Assembly (NCBI GenBank): GCA_031280635.1
Contig: JAITGK010000176.1
Coordinates: 1 to 37,145 of the forward strand
Origin: Synergistaceae bacterium
GTDB lineage: Bacteria; Synergistota; Synergistia; Synergistales; Aminobacteriaceae
DNA length: 37,145 nt
Direction of reading: 5' to 3'
Shown: one piece after another, positions 7,842-15,648 of the stretch
How the letters are laid out: each line of letters starts with the position of its first letter
Position numbering within the stretch: position 1 is the first letter of the stretch
Position numbers and translations under genes: made by a program
Notes under the pieces: generated by a model
Databases searched by the model: none
Told to the model about the DNA's origin: nothing
What the model saw: the letters and a program-made list of their open reading frames with translations, nothing else

Positions 7842-9146
7842 TCAAAAAAGCTCCTTCAAAGACTCCTTAACCTTCTCCACCATGTTCTGAACGCGCTTAC
7901 CCAGTCGGAACTGATTGGGGTCCGTCTTTGGCCCCGGAAGCCGGACATGCCCTGGGCGCCATTGCAGCCTAGGCGGGTCAATGAACCTGTAGGGACTGCG
8001 CTCTTTGCTTAAGATGTAGCGTATCGTTCCCAAGGCGTTGACGAAACTGACGTCTTCACGACCCGGCGGCATCTGGCATTGCTCCCGTGGGTCCGCCAAC
8101 CTCACCGGCATTCTGAAAATGTCCGACAGAAGCGTCTCAAGGCCCGGAGTCTTCGCCACGCCGCCGGATACGATGATCCCCGCGGGAAAGATCCTAGGGT
8201 CCCGCTCTGGGATAAGGGCCGCCATGTAATCGGCAAAAAGCTCCTCCAACCGGTAGCGGATCACCTCGCAGGCCTTATTGGGGTCGATGGTTCTGCCCTG
8301 CTGGCCCTTGGAGCCCAGAGTGATGAGTTCTCCATCCTCTATAGAAAAAAGGCGCTTCTTTAGGTTTTCCGCTTTGTTTAGGGGAAGCTGCAGAATGTGC
8401 GCCAGGTCGCTGGTGATGTGATCCCCACCGATGGGGATGATGGCGACTTTCATAGGGCGTCCGTCTCTGTAAAAGGTGAGACCCGTGACGCCGCCCCCTA
8501 TGGAAAGCGAGATAGCTCCCACCCTCATTTCCTCGTCCGTCAGGGCGCCGAGCGCCGAGCTCAGGGGTTTGATCACCAATCCCTCCACCTCCAGGCCCGA
8601 CGCCTCCACACAGTTGACCACGTTGTGAACGTAGGGCATGGGAACGGTGACGGTCTGCAGTTCGATATCGAGGCGCATTCCCGCCATCCCCATGGGATCG
8701 TCGATGCCGGAATTCCCGTCGAGGGAGTACCGGACGGGGATTGTGTGGAGAGGGAGTTTGTTTGGCGGAATAGAGAGCTGACTCTGGGCGGCCTCAATGA
8801 CCCGCTCCACGTCGTCCACCTGCACAGGGCGCGGGACTCGCCCCAGGGAGACCATGCCCTCTGTTATGACGCTCATCACGTCGAGGGCGTTGAAGGAAAC
8901 CATTGCCTGCTCCAGTCTGAAACCGACGATGTTCTCCGCGTCCTTGACCGCGTTGCGAACGGATTGCTCCGCCTGTTCCAGGTTGACGATCAGGCCTTTG
9001 CGGATACCCTGAGACTGGGCGGAACTTATGCCGATAATGTGGACCATCTCGCTTGAATTGGGGTCCCGTTCCGCCACAATGACGGCGATTTTGCTGGTAC
9101 CGACACAAAGTCCCGCTAAGACAGAGGCGTCTGGTTCCCTGAACAC
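7842..9146 (-). CDS. ftsA: Cell division protein FtsA (actin-like membrane tether)
   Basis: An actin-fold ATPase of 434 residues that links FtsZ filaments to the inner membrane. Seen are the phosphate-binding start LCVGTSKIAVIVAE, a domain-1C (SHS2) region at about 80-165, phosphate-2 loop SLSIGGGVTGLTFY (the usual Asp of DxGGGT is Ser here), the adenosine motif GIIVSGGVAKTPGL, and a C-terminal amphipathic helix (NMVEKVKESLKELF) suited to membrane binding. The start is GTG at 9146 with a G-rich ribosome site, 6 bases after the upstream ftsQ-like stop, so the two are probably coupled. The Asp-to-Ser change in the phosphate-2 loop is worth an alignment check. Confidence 0.94.
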   Translation of the reverse strand: MFREPDASVLAGLCVGTSKIAVIVAERDPNSSEMVHIIGISSAQSQGIRKGLIVNLEQAEQSVRNAVKDAENIVGFRLEQAMVSFNALDVMSVITEGMVSLGRVPRPVQVDDVERVIEAAQSQLSIPPNKLPLHTIPVRYSLDGNSGIDDPMGMAGMRLDIELQTVTVPMPYVHNVVNCVEASGLEVEGLVIKPLSSALGALTDEEMRVGAISLSIGGGVTGLTFYRDGRPMKVAIIPIGGDHITSDLAHILQLPLNKAENLKKRLFSIEDGELITLGSKGQQGRTIDPNKACEVIRYRLEELFADYMAALIPERDPRIFPAGIIVSGGVAKTPGLETLLSDIFRMPVRLADPREQCQMPPGREDVSFVNALGTIRYILSKERSPYRFIDPPRLQWRPGHVRLPGPKTDPNQFRLGKRVQNMVEKVKESLKELF

Positions 9147-9152
9147 TTGTTT

Positions 9153-9947
9153 CTAACCCCCTTCTCCCGCGGCGGAGGACAACTCCCGCAACACGATCTT
9201 TCCCCTATAGGTGGCGTCGATGAGCAAACGCTTGACGCCTTCCCTATACAGGCTATCCAGGATGCCCTCCAGGGCGGTCTCCAGCTCCCGCCATTCATAC
9301 TTGTCCTTCTGTATCAAAATCATGAACTCCTGTTCGCCGCGCACAAATCGAAGTTTGAAAAGATCCGACCCGGCGCGGCGGTCTAGATCCACCTCCCGCA
9401 CCCCTCCGAACCAGGGCGCGCCGCCGAAGTCCTTCAAGAAGCCCTCTATGGACTCCATGGGGAAGACCGAGGGAAAAACCCCCTTCGGCAAGGCAGATTG
9501 GTTCTGTTTGTCGAAGTTGGCCGAAACCCGCCACAGAGGCCTCGGAAAGGGCGTCGGGGGCGTCATTTCCGAGGCGGCGTTCCACATCCGCCCCTCCCGC
9601 GACACATACCATAACTGTCTTTTCCACTGGACGGCCATCCACGGGGAAAGAGGCCGCACCTCCGTCACGAACGCTCCCCATCCCGTCACGCGGGTTTCTA
9701 CGCGGACGGGCCTCGTCTTCTCCAAGAAAGCGCCCGCGTCCCGCGCCTTGTTCAGGAAGAGCGGCCAATAACGGACCTGGCGGGAGGGGAACACGTCCCA
9801 AAACAACTTTTCCAGCTCCGGACCGTTGGCTCTGACGCGGTAGTCCCGCATAGCCAGCAACGCGTAATGATCGTCCAAGCGCAACAACGCTCCCAGTAAG
9901 GTTGAACACAACGCCAAACCCAGCCAAGGCGATTTCCTGGAAGCCAT
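9153..9947 (-). CDS. Divergent FtsQ/DivIB-like division protein
   Basis: Position between murB and ftsA is the classic place of ftsQ. The 264-residue product fits: a short N-terminus, one hydrophobic segment at about residues 7-22 (WLGLALCSTLLGALLRL), then an extracytoplasmic region. A POTRA-like stretch (YRVRANGPELEKLFWDVFP...RPVRVETRVTGWGAFVTEVRP) precedes a beta-rich FtsQ-type region (WMAVQWKRQLWYVSREGRMWN) and a C-terminal part with RLLIDATYRGKIVLRE. Sequence similarity to well-known FtsQ proteins is weak by eye, so the call rests on layout plus synteny. It starts 21 bases after the murB stop. Confidence 0.65.
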   Translation of the reverse strand: MASRKSPWLGLALCSTLLGALLRLDDHYALLAMRDYRVRANGPELEKLFWDVFPSRQVRYWPLFLNKARDAGAFLEKTRPVRVETRVTGWGAFVTEVRPLSPWMAVQWKRQLWYVSREGRMWNAASEMTPPTPFPRPLWRVSANFDKQNQSALPKGVFPSVFPMESIEGFLKDFGGAPWFGGVREVDLDRRAGSDLFKLRFVRGEQEFMILIQKDKYEWRELETALEGILDSLYREGVKRLLIDATYRGKIVLRELSSAAGEGG

Positions 9948-9968
9948 GAGAATTAGTATATCAAAGAA

Positions 9969-10877
9969 TCATTTTGGGAAACCCATGAATTTTATCTCAG
10001 GCTCAAGACATATCCCGGTCTTCTCAAATACTATATCACGACATATTCCCATAAGTCTGAAAACATCGCTGCCCGTGGCCCCGCCCTTGTTGACCAGAAA
10101 ATTCGCGTGAGCGCCGGATACCACGGCGCTACCCACACTCAGTCCCTTGCACCCGCAGGCGTCCAGAAGCCGCCCCGCGCTGTCCCCCGGAGGGTTCTTG
10201 AAGGTGCACCCAGCGCTTCTGACCCCGCGTGGCTGACCCATCCGAACCTGCCGGAAGGCCGCCTCGTCTCGCCAGATGTCCTCCAGAGGCTTTCTCTCAA
10301 AGCTCAATTTGCAGGCGGCAATAAACCGCGGCGAGGAGCTCAAAGAAAAAAAACGATACGAATAGCTGAACTCGCCGCGCCGCCACCTGCGGATTTCCCC
10401 ATTTTCCTCAACCGTCGTTACCTCGTGAAGAAGCTCGCCCGCGCTTTTACCCCCGGCCCCGGCGTTACCAGCGACGGCCCCTCCCAGCGTGCCGGGTATA
10501 CCCTGGGCGAACTCCGCGCCCCCCAACCCCTCTCTCCCCGCAACGGCCGACGCGAGGGGAAGGGAGTAGCCCGCCTCCGCGTCCAACTCGCCGTGGGTCT
10601 CCCCCACGTTCCAGCGACAAGCGTTCAAGCGGCGAGTCGAGAGGACAGTCCCTTCGATCTCGCCGTCCGCGAAAACCACGTTCGTTCCCCCGCCCAGAAT
10701 GTAAATAGGAAAACCCTCCAAGGCCCGTATCCGGAACAGCGTCGCCACGTCCGCCAACACCCACGGCTCGGCGAAACACTCACACCTGCCCCCCACGCCC
10801 AAGGTAGAAAGGGGGGCTAGGTACTTCCCCTCATCCAGGGGGCAAACCAGAGCGCGCCGCAAGGCCATTTTCCACAT
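9969..10877 (-). CDS. murB: UDP-N-acetylenolpyruvoylglucosamine reductase
   Basis: A flavoenzyme of 302 residues that reduces UDP-GlcNAc-enolpyruvate to UDP-MurNAc with NADPH in the cytoplasm. FAD-binding features are visible: STLGVGGRCECFAEP (residues about 24-38), ILGGGTNVVFAD, and GIPGTLGGAVAGNAGA. The catalytic region reads RSAGCTFKNPPGDSAGRLLD, with Cys at the position of the proton-donating Ser/Cys, followed by GAHANFLVNKGGAT. It starts 7 bases after the murC stop. ATG 10877 and an in-frame ATG 9 bases on (10868) are both possible, as neither has a clear ribosome site, which fits coupling to murC. Confidence 0.94.
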   Translation of the reverse strand: MWKMALRRALVCPLDEGKYLAPLSTLGVGGRCECFAEPWVLADVATLFRIRALEGFPIYILGGGTNVVFADGEIEGTVLSTRRLNACRWNVGETHGELDAEAGYSLPLASAVAGREGLGGAEFAQGIPGTLGGAVAGNAGAGGKSAGELLHEVTTVEENGEIRRWRRGEFSYSYRFFSLSSSPRFIAACKLSFERKPLEDIWRDEAAFRQVRMGQPRGVRSAGCTFKNPPGDSAGRLLDACGCKGLSVGSAVVSGAHANFLVNKGGATGSDVFRLMGICRDIVFEKTGICLEPEIKFMGFPK

Positions 10878-10884
10878 AGCCGCG

Positions 10885-12309
10885 TCAAGCGAGGAGTTTC
10901 GGGCCCAAGTGGGAGACGCTTCCCGCGCCTAGGGTGACAACGACGTCACCGGGACGCAGCGAGACCCTCAGTTTCCCCAGCGCGTCCTCCTCGTCCCCGC
11001 AGAGGACGGCGTCTCGGCCGCTGTCGTTTACTATCTCGACGATGGCCGCGGAGCCGGGGCCTTGTTCGGGCTCCCCCGCGGAGTAAACGGGCAGCAACAG
11101 CAATGCGTCCGCGATTTCGAGAGCGGAGGCGATTTCGCGGAAGAAGGCGTTGGTTCGGGTGTAGCGGTGAGGTTGAAAGACGACCACGAGCCTTTGACCC
11201 GGATAAACGTCCCGCAGGGCCGAAAGGGACGCCTCGATCTCCACTGGGTGATGGGCGTAGTCGTCAATCACCTCAACCCAGCCGCCGGAGATCGCCTTTT
11301 GGCCTACTTTTTCGAGCCTGCGTTTCGCGCCTCGAAACCCGCGCAGGGTCTTGGCCATGCCCGGGAAAGAAACTCCCAAGGACGCCGCAGCCGCGCAGGC
11401 CACCAGCGCGTTCATGATGTTGTGCTCCCCCGATACAGCCAGTTCCACGCGACCCAGGGGCTTCCCGCCGCGAATCACAGAGAAGGCCGCGCCCCCGCCG
11501 GCCCTGCGTTCGGCGTCGAAAGCGCCCCAGTGCCAAGAGCGACCCCAACCGCAGGTCACCACGTTCGGATCGTCCCGCAGCGCCTGGATTAGAGAGCGGG
11601 AGCCCTTGTCCTCCGCGCAGATCACCAGGGGCGCGCCCAACTTTCGCGCGCGCGCGAAGCGGACAAACGCTGGGAGCACGTCGTCCCTAGTGTGGAAGTA
11701 GTTGACATGATCCCAGTCCACGTTAGTTATCGCCGCCACCGACGGGTGAAAGAACTCGAAAGACCCGTCACTTTCGTCGATCTCGGCAACAAAAAAATCG
11801 CTCTTCCCCACGCGGGCGTTTGCCCCGATGTCGCAGATCTCCGCGCCTACGGCCAAGGTTGGGTCAAACCCCGCTTCCTCCAATATCAGCCCTATCATAG
11901 ACGAGGTGGTGGTCTTACCATGGGTACCCGTCACGCCCACGCCCAAGCGCGCGTTGAAGAGCCGACTCAGGGCCAGTCCCCGCCTCATGGCGCCGACGCC
12001 CTTTTCCCGCGCGGCGGCGAGTTCCTCGTGATCTTCGCTCACGGCGCCGCTATAGATCACCAGTTGGGGAGAAAACTCTTCGATGTGGGAAGGCGAGTGC
12101 CCAACGGAACAGTCAACGCCCAATGAGGCGAGCCTGGCGGTGTACTCACTTTGGGAGAGGTCGCAGCCGCTCACCTTGAAGCCCATTCCGGACAGCAATA
12201 AAGCCAGTCCGCTCATGCCCGATCCACCCATCCCCATGAGGTGGACGCGCTGAATGCCCCCGAACCCCTCGGGCGCGCCGGGTCGTTCCCCCGTTTCTGC
12301 ATCAAACAT
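10885..12309 (-). CDS. murC: UDP-N-acetylmuramate--L-alanine ligase
   Basis: A Mur ligase of 474 residues that adds L-Ala to UDP-MurNAc using ATP. The N-terminal Rossmann motif is HLMGMGGSGMSGLA (about residues 23-36). The P-loop is GVTGTHGKTTTSSMIG (about 109-124). Downstream come the DESDGSFEFFHPSVAAITNVDWDH block and the C-terminal IDDYAHHPVEIEASL motif, all typical of MurC. ATG 12309 has GGGGGAG 6 bases upstream. It is the first gene of the minus-strand division cluster. The 261-base divergent region to the response regulator contains, on this strand, TTATTCGTTGACA at about 12348-12360, identical over 13 bases to the lysW promoter -35 region, but without a good -10 after it. Confidence 0.95.
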   Translation of the reverse strand: MFDAETGERPGAPEGFGGIQRVHLMGMGGSGMSGLALLLSGMGFKVSGCDLSQSEYTARLASLGVDCSVGHSPSHIEEFSPQLVIYSGAVSEDHEELAAAREKGVGAMRRGLALSRLFNARLGVGVTGTHGKTTTSSMIGLILEEAGFDPTLAVGAEICDIGANARVGKSDFFVAEIDESDGSFEFFHPSVAAITNVDWDHVNYFHTRDDVLPAFVRFARARKLGAPLVICAEDKGSRSLIQALRDDPNVVTCGWGRSWHWGAFDAERRAGGGAAFSVIRGGKPLGRVELAVSGEHNIMNALVACAAAASLGVSFPGMAKTLRGFRGAKRRLEKVGQKAISGGWVEVIDDYAHHPVEIEASLSALRDVYPGQRLVVVFQPHRYTRTNAFFREIASALEIADALLLLPVYSAGEPEQGPGSAAIVEIVNDSGRDAVLCGDEEDALGKLRVSLRPGDVVVTLGAGSVSHLGPKLLA

Positions 12310-12519
12310 GACAAACTCCCCCGCGCATTCGTTTGTTTCCGCTCACATGTCAACGAATAATTTTTTGCAACAGGACATGAGACCTTTATTCATGGGAACA
12401 GTTTATCACATCTCAATTTTCGCGACGACCTATACAGCATAATAGCTTGTGACAACTTGATTTTAATGATATGAAACACTATTTCTTCCTGCGTTTGCCT
12501 GGGAAGTCATAAAAAGTTG

Positions 12520-12548
12520 TTGTTTTTCAGATAAATTCCGTCTATAAT
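12520..12548 (+). promoter_or_regulatory. Sigma70-type promoter for the response regulator
   Basis: TTGTTT (12520-12525), 17-base spacer, then TATAAT (12543-12548). The expected transcript start near 12555 gives a very short leader before ATG 12571. The rest of 12310-12519 is AT-rich intergenic DNA shared with the divergent murC gene, with no other feature that I can support. Confidence 0.65.
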
Positions 12549-12570
12549 TAGGACTAAAGGACTATACCCA

Positions 12571-13317
12571 ATGGGTACTCTTTCGTGGGTGGTGGTGAAT
12601 GTGTTGAAAATTATCCTAGCCGAGGACCATAAACTTTTTCGGGACGGCCTTCGGAAAATACTGGAGTTGGAGCCCGACCTGAAGGTTGTGGCGGAAGCTG
12701 GGGATGGGGAAGAGGCTCTGGCTGTCATTCGGGAGCACCTTCCCGACATTCTCCTTTTCGACATCCACATGCCTCGTAAGGATGGCATAGAACTGGTGCG
12801 AGAACTCAACCACCTGAAGATCAGGACATCAATGATCGCGGTCAGCGCTTACGACGATGAAGACTGCCTCTCCACGCTTTCCGCGGAAGGCGTGCTGGGG
12901 TTTGTGCTGAAGTCTTCGGGAAAGGCCGAGCTGATCGCGGCCATACGAACCGTCAGCCGGGGGCAGTCTTATGTGGACCCCCGCGTCGCCGGCAAGCTGA
13001 TGACGAGCTTCGCCAAACGCAAGAGCGAGAGCGACCTGTTTGGGGACCTGACGTCGCGCGAAAAGGAAATCCTCTATTGGTTGTCCCAGGGACTCAGTAA
13101 CAACGAGATTGCGATACGCATGGTGCTCTCTGAGAAAACGGTGAAAAACCACGTGAGTCACATGCTCAAAAAGCTGGACATCCGCGACCGAACCCAGGCG
13201 GCCATCATGGCCTGGAGGATGGGGTTCGCCCAGCTCAGCCCCGACGCGCTGGCGCAGTACATCGGCAGCGGACGCCTCATGGGGGATATGAAGCGTCGCG
13301 AGTCCGAAAGCGGCTGA
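12571..13317 (+). CDS. NarL/FixJ-family two-component response regulator
   Basis: A 248-residue regulator with an N-terminal receiver domain (about 10-130) and a C-terminal LuxR-type helix-turn-helix (about 155-215). Receiver residues are all present: the acidic pair in ILAEDHKLF, the phospho-acceptor Asp in ILLFDIHMPRKDG, Ser/Thr in IAVSAYDD, and Lys in FVLKSSGKAE. The DNA-binding part has LTSREKEILYWLSQGLSNNEIA and SEKTVKNHVSHMLKKL. No sensor kinase gene is adjacent, so it is an orphan here. ATG 12571 has AAAGGA 9 bases upstream. GTG 12601, just before the usual family N-terminus (LKIILAEDH), is an alternative start. Its targets are unknown. Confidence 0.92.
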   Translation: MGTLSWVVVNVLKIILAEDHKLFRDGLRKILELEPDLKVVAEAGDGEEALAVIREHLPDILLFDIHMPRKDGIELVRELNHLKIRTSMIAVSAYDDEDCLSTLSAEGVLGFVLKSSGKAELIAAIRTVSRGQSYVDPRVAGKLMTSFAKRKSESDLFGDLTSREKEILYWLSQGLSNNEIAIRMVLSEKTVKNHVSHMLKKLDIRDRTQAAIMAWRMGFAQLSPDALAQYIGSGRLMGDMKRRESESG

Positions 13318-13366
13318 GCGCTGGGGGGAAAAGCGACTTTCTTCCCACCATTGTTAAAATTTCATG

Positions 13367-13372
13367 TATAAT
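13367..13372 (+). promoter_or_regulatory. Probable -10 box upstream of leader element B
   Basis: A perfect TATAAT lies in an AT-rich context. No good -35 is found 16-18 bases upstream (a TTGTTA lies only 10 bases away), so this would need activation or another sigma contact. A start near 13379 would place leader element B at the very 5' end of the transcript. Confidence 0.4.
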
Positions 13373-13394
13373 AGTCAGGTATTGTTAGGTTGGT

Positions 13395-13486
13395 TTTATA
13401 GCGGGTTGCGCAATCATTCGCGGAAACAAGAGACCAAAAGCCGAATCTAACACGGTAAAAACTTTGCGCGTAAAACAGCCAACGGC
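13395..13486 (+). promoter_or_regulatory. Conserved leader element, copy B (candidate cis-regulatory RNA)
   Basis: This copy is in sense orientation to the gene at 13648. It shares TTTATAGCGG, TTGCGCAATCAT, CGCGGAAA, AAGAGACCAAAAG, CGGTAAAAACTTTGCGC and AGCCAACGGC with copy C near 36733-36806, and most of these blocks with copy A. UUGCGCAA near the 5' end can pair with UUUGCGCG at the 3' end of the core, with a GU pair. A hairpin GCG...CGC lies just inside. A terminator-like stem follows directly. Confidence 0.62.
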
Positions 13487-13542
13487 TCTAAAACACGCCC
13501 TAAGGAAAACGGAATACGCGACCTAGAGTCGTTAGCTTTTTT
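13476..13542 (+). terminator. Terminator-like hairpin between leader B and its gene
   Basis: AACGGCTCTA (13481-13490) pairs with TAGAGTCGTT (13523-13532) with one G-U pair, and is extended by AGC/GCT outside a single mismatch. A run of six T follows directly (13537-13542). The loop is large, about 32 bases. The 5' arm is part of the conserved AGCCAACGGC block of the leader element, so folding of the element could compete with the terminator, the usual logic of attenuation. Confidence 0.5.
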
Positions 13543-13647
13543 ATGAACAAAACTTTTGCTGGAGTTATGAGCTTTTTAGACGCTATTTTGGGGTTCATAA
13601 CCATGCAATTTGTTATAAATGACATTGAATTATCGGGAGGCGTTTGT

Positions 13648-14259
13648 ATGTTTGCGGCACTTTTGGACCTGTTGATGGCCTTCATAGGGCGTTTTTTTCC
13701 TAGCCTGATGAAGGGAAGCCACCTGTACCTGATGTTCCCATTTTACCACGACAACGAGGAGGCGCGAGAGCACTTGAAGGTTGCCCAGGCGCTGGCGGAG
13801 TACAAGCCGGTCATCCTGTTCACGGGCCCGTCGAAGGACGACGCGCTGAAAGCGGAATTTGAGAAATGCGGCAAGATCGTTCGCATGATCAAAGACCGCG
13901 GTTTTTGGGCGAGACGAATGAAGGCGTTTCGTCTAGGAGCGTTGCTGTCGGCGGTGAACGGCAACGGTGGGGCGGTGGTGTTCGGGGCGGCGAGCATAGA
14001 TTTTTACAACTTTATCCTGCGCAAGTGCCGTTCTGACCTGCGGGCGTGGGACATGCTGCTGGACTCCTACTCCATGCTCAATATGCGGCGCGTCTCCAAG
14101 TTGGAGGGCCGGATCGTGTTCGACGAGGAGACTTACGAGAACATCGAGTTCATCTACAAGTTAAACGACGTGGACGAAGAATACATGCCGCGTGTGCACT
14201 GGATAAAACAGCCGGAAGACCTGGCGCCCCTGTTGAAAGAAAAACTGGCGAAAAAATAG
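13648..14259 (+). CDS. Protein of unknown function, possible GT-B glycosyltransferase N-terminal-like fold
   Basis: A 203-residue product. ATG 13648 is chosen because GGGAGG lies 7 bases upstream. An in-frame ATG at 13543 falls on the T-run of a terminator-like hairpin and has no ribosome site. There is a short hydrophobic N-terminus. The block YKPVILFTGPSKDDALKAEF, then ALLSAVNGNGGAVVFGAAS with FYNFILRKCRSDLRAWDMLLD, and a late RIVFDEETYENIEFIYK recall the N-terminal Rossmann half of some family-4 glycosyltransferases. No catalytic C-terminal half follows. That resemblance is by eye only. The long leader with element B suggests signal-dependent expression. Confidence 0.55.
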   Translation: MFAALLDLLMAFIGRFFPSLMKGSHLYLMFPFYHDNEEAREHLKVAQALAEYKPVILFTGPSKDDALKAEFEKCGKIVRMIKDRGFWARRMKAFRLGALLSAVNGNGGAVVFGAASIDFYNFILRKCRSDLRAWDMLLDSYSMLNMRRVSKLEGRIVFDEETYENIEFIYKLNDVDEEYMPRVHWIKQPEDLAPLLKEKLAKK

Positions 14260-14298
14260 AGCGAAAGCGAGCGTTCACAAATGCCGGACCTGCTAGCG

Positions 14299-15471
14299 TC
14301 ATTCCGTCATTTCTCTGAAGGGGCGGGTCCAGAGGAAGGGGACGCCCATGAGGGGAAGCGCCGCCAGTACCACGAAGGTCGCGTCAAGACCCAGCAGGTC
14401 CGCGAGTTTGCCAAATGGGGAGACCAAGATATTGCTGAAGCCCCAAGAAAGCCCTAGAACAATGGAGCTTGCCGCGCTGCGTTCGCTGGGGGCGAGTTTC
14501 TGGGCCATACTCACCGTTAGGGACAAGGTCGAGTAGACGCAGGCGACTCCCAGCACGTTCAGCAAAATCTCCAGCAGTCCTTTTGCCAGCGTTGCGGCAA
14601 ACAGAAACGCCGCCCCGACGAAGAGGCTCCACTTCAGGGTCTTTTTGCCGCCGAATCGCCGGGCAATGGCCTCCATGGGGATCATGCCCAAGGCGCCGCC
14701 TAAAGTGAGGCAAAAAACAATCGTTCCCACGGATTCCAGATCCCCGCCCCGCATCGCGATCTTCATGGGCAAGAGGAAACGGACGCACTGAAACAGCAGG
14801 TCGCGAATAAGGGCCACGGCCCAAATGGGATAGAGCAGCGCGAAAAGCCCCCCAATGGTTGGAAAGAACCCTTGGCGCTTCTTCACGCTGGTCTTGTCCC
14901 TCAAAAAGGGCATAGAGAAATAAATAAAGAACGCGATCAGCACGGCGGGGGCGAGCGTCACAAAAAGCCACTGATAGCCCAGGGTCTTCACCACCATTAC
15001 GGCGATGAGGGGGCTCAACATGGTTCCCACAGTGCCAGCGATGTTGTACCAGGTCAGGGATCGGGTCAGCTTCTCTGGAGTGGACACGTAACCAATGCCC
15101 CCCGCGCCCTGGGGGTGGTACAGGGCGCTGCCGAACCCCCAGAGCCCCGCGCAGAACACGGCCGCGCCGAAAGATCCCGAGTTGGGAACCATGACCGCCC
15201 CCAGGCCGCACAACACAGGCCCCGCCATCATCAAGAGGGGTCTTCGTATGCGGTCGCACAGGTACCCAACAATAGGTTGACATATGATATGAAAAATCCC
15301 CACAACGACGTTGAAGCTGCTGGCAAGGGCGTAGGTAAGTCCCAGATTGGCCTTGATAAAGGGAATAAAGGTGGAGACGTAGGCGGCGTAGGTGTCGTTG
15401 ACGCAGTGCGCCAGAGCGATCAGCGCCACCTTTGTTTCAGGAAGCCTCAAATAACCTTTTTCTTCGGACAT
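14299..15471 (-). CDS. MFS transporter, fosmidomycin-resistance (Fsr)-like
   Basis: A 12-helix major facilitator of 390 residues, most like the Fsr branch of efflux pumps. Visible are VALIALAHCVNDTYAAYVSTFIPF in helix 1, the loop 2-3 motif GYLCDRIRRPLLM, and the conserved FGSALYHPQGAGGIGYVS stretch (His-Pro after helix 4). ATG 15471 is preferred over a TTG at 15528 because it starts just before the family N-terminus and has GTGGGGT upstream, whereas the upstream extension encodes a terminator hairpin. It converges on the 203-residue gene, with 39 bases between the stops. The substrate cannot be told from sequence; fosmidomycin resistance is only the family name. Confidence 0.85.
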   Translation of the reverse strand: MSEEKGYLRLPETKVALIALAHCVNDTYAAYVSTFIPFIKANLGLTYALASSFNVVVGIFHIICQPIVGYLCDRIRRPLLMMAGPVLCGLGAVMVPNSGSFGAAVFCAGLWGFGSALYHPQGAGGIGYVSTPEKLTRSLTWYNIAGTVGTMLSPLIAVMVVKTLGYQWLFVTLAPAVLIAFFIYFSMPFLRDKTSVKKRQGFFPTIGGLFALLYPIWAVALIRDLLFQCVRFLLPMKIAMRGGDLESVGTIVFCLTLGGALGMIPMEAIARRFGGKKTLKWSLFVGAAFLFAATLAKGLLEILLNVLGVACVYSTLSLTVSMAQKLAPSERSAASSIVLGLSWGFSNILVSPFGKLADLLGLDATFVVLAALPLMGVPFLWTRPFREMTE

Positions 15472-15492
15472 GGCAATACCCCACAAAATCAC

Positions 15493-15521
15493 AAAAAACG
15501 CCGCGCCGCGAATACGCGGCG
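15493..15521 (-). terminator. Rho-independent terminator upstream of the MFS gene
   Basis: On the minus strand CGCCGCG-TATT-CGCGGCG (15521 to 15504) is followed by CGGCG and six T. A second, mutually exclusive stem (ACGCCGC with GCGGCGT) ends directly at the T-run. It probably terminates transcription coming from the exported-protein gene at 15639. The two alternative stems could also give attenuation of the MFS gene. Confidence 0.65.
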
Positions 15522-15540
15522 TCCACAAGCAAAAATCAAG

Positions 15541-15648
15541 GAAACGCTGATCAAATAGAGTTCTTAGAGGTCTGCGACCCCTCGGGGTCTATGACCCCTA
15601 AGTGGGGTATGGAGCAAAGCCCCATATGGGTTTTCAAATCAGTTTTCC
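15541..15648. repeat. Short inverted-repeat element, copy R3
   Basis: The left end is GAAACGCTGATCAAAT; the right end is a decayed CAAATCAGTTTTCC. Inside are the family segment GTTCTTAGAGGTCTGCGACC and the hairpin GGGGTATGGAGCAAAGCCCC. The right terminal repeat contains the stop codon (15639-15641) of the neighbouring minus-strand gene. Together with the terminator before it, this explains the DNA between 15472 and 15638. Confidence 0.7.

Noticed and set aside
12348-12360. TTGACA-based promoter for murC sharing 13 bases with the lysW promoter
   Set aside because: The -35 is good, but no -10-like hexamer is found 16-18 bases downstream, so it was not listed as a promoter.
13543-13647. Start of the 203-residue gene at ATG 13543
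   Set aside because: The ATG sits on the T-run of a terminator-like hairpin and has no ribosome site. GGGAGG is placed correctly for ATG 13648.
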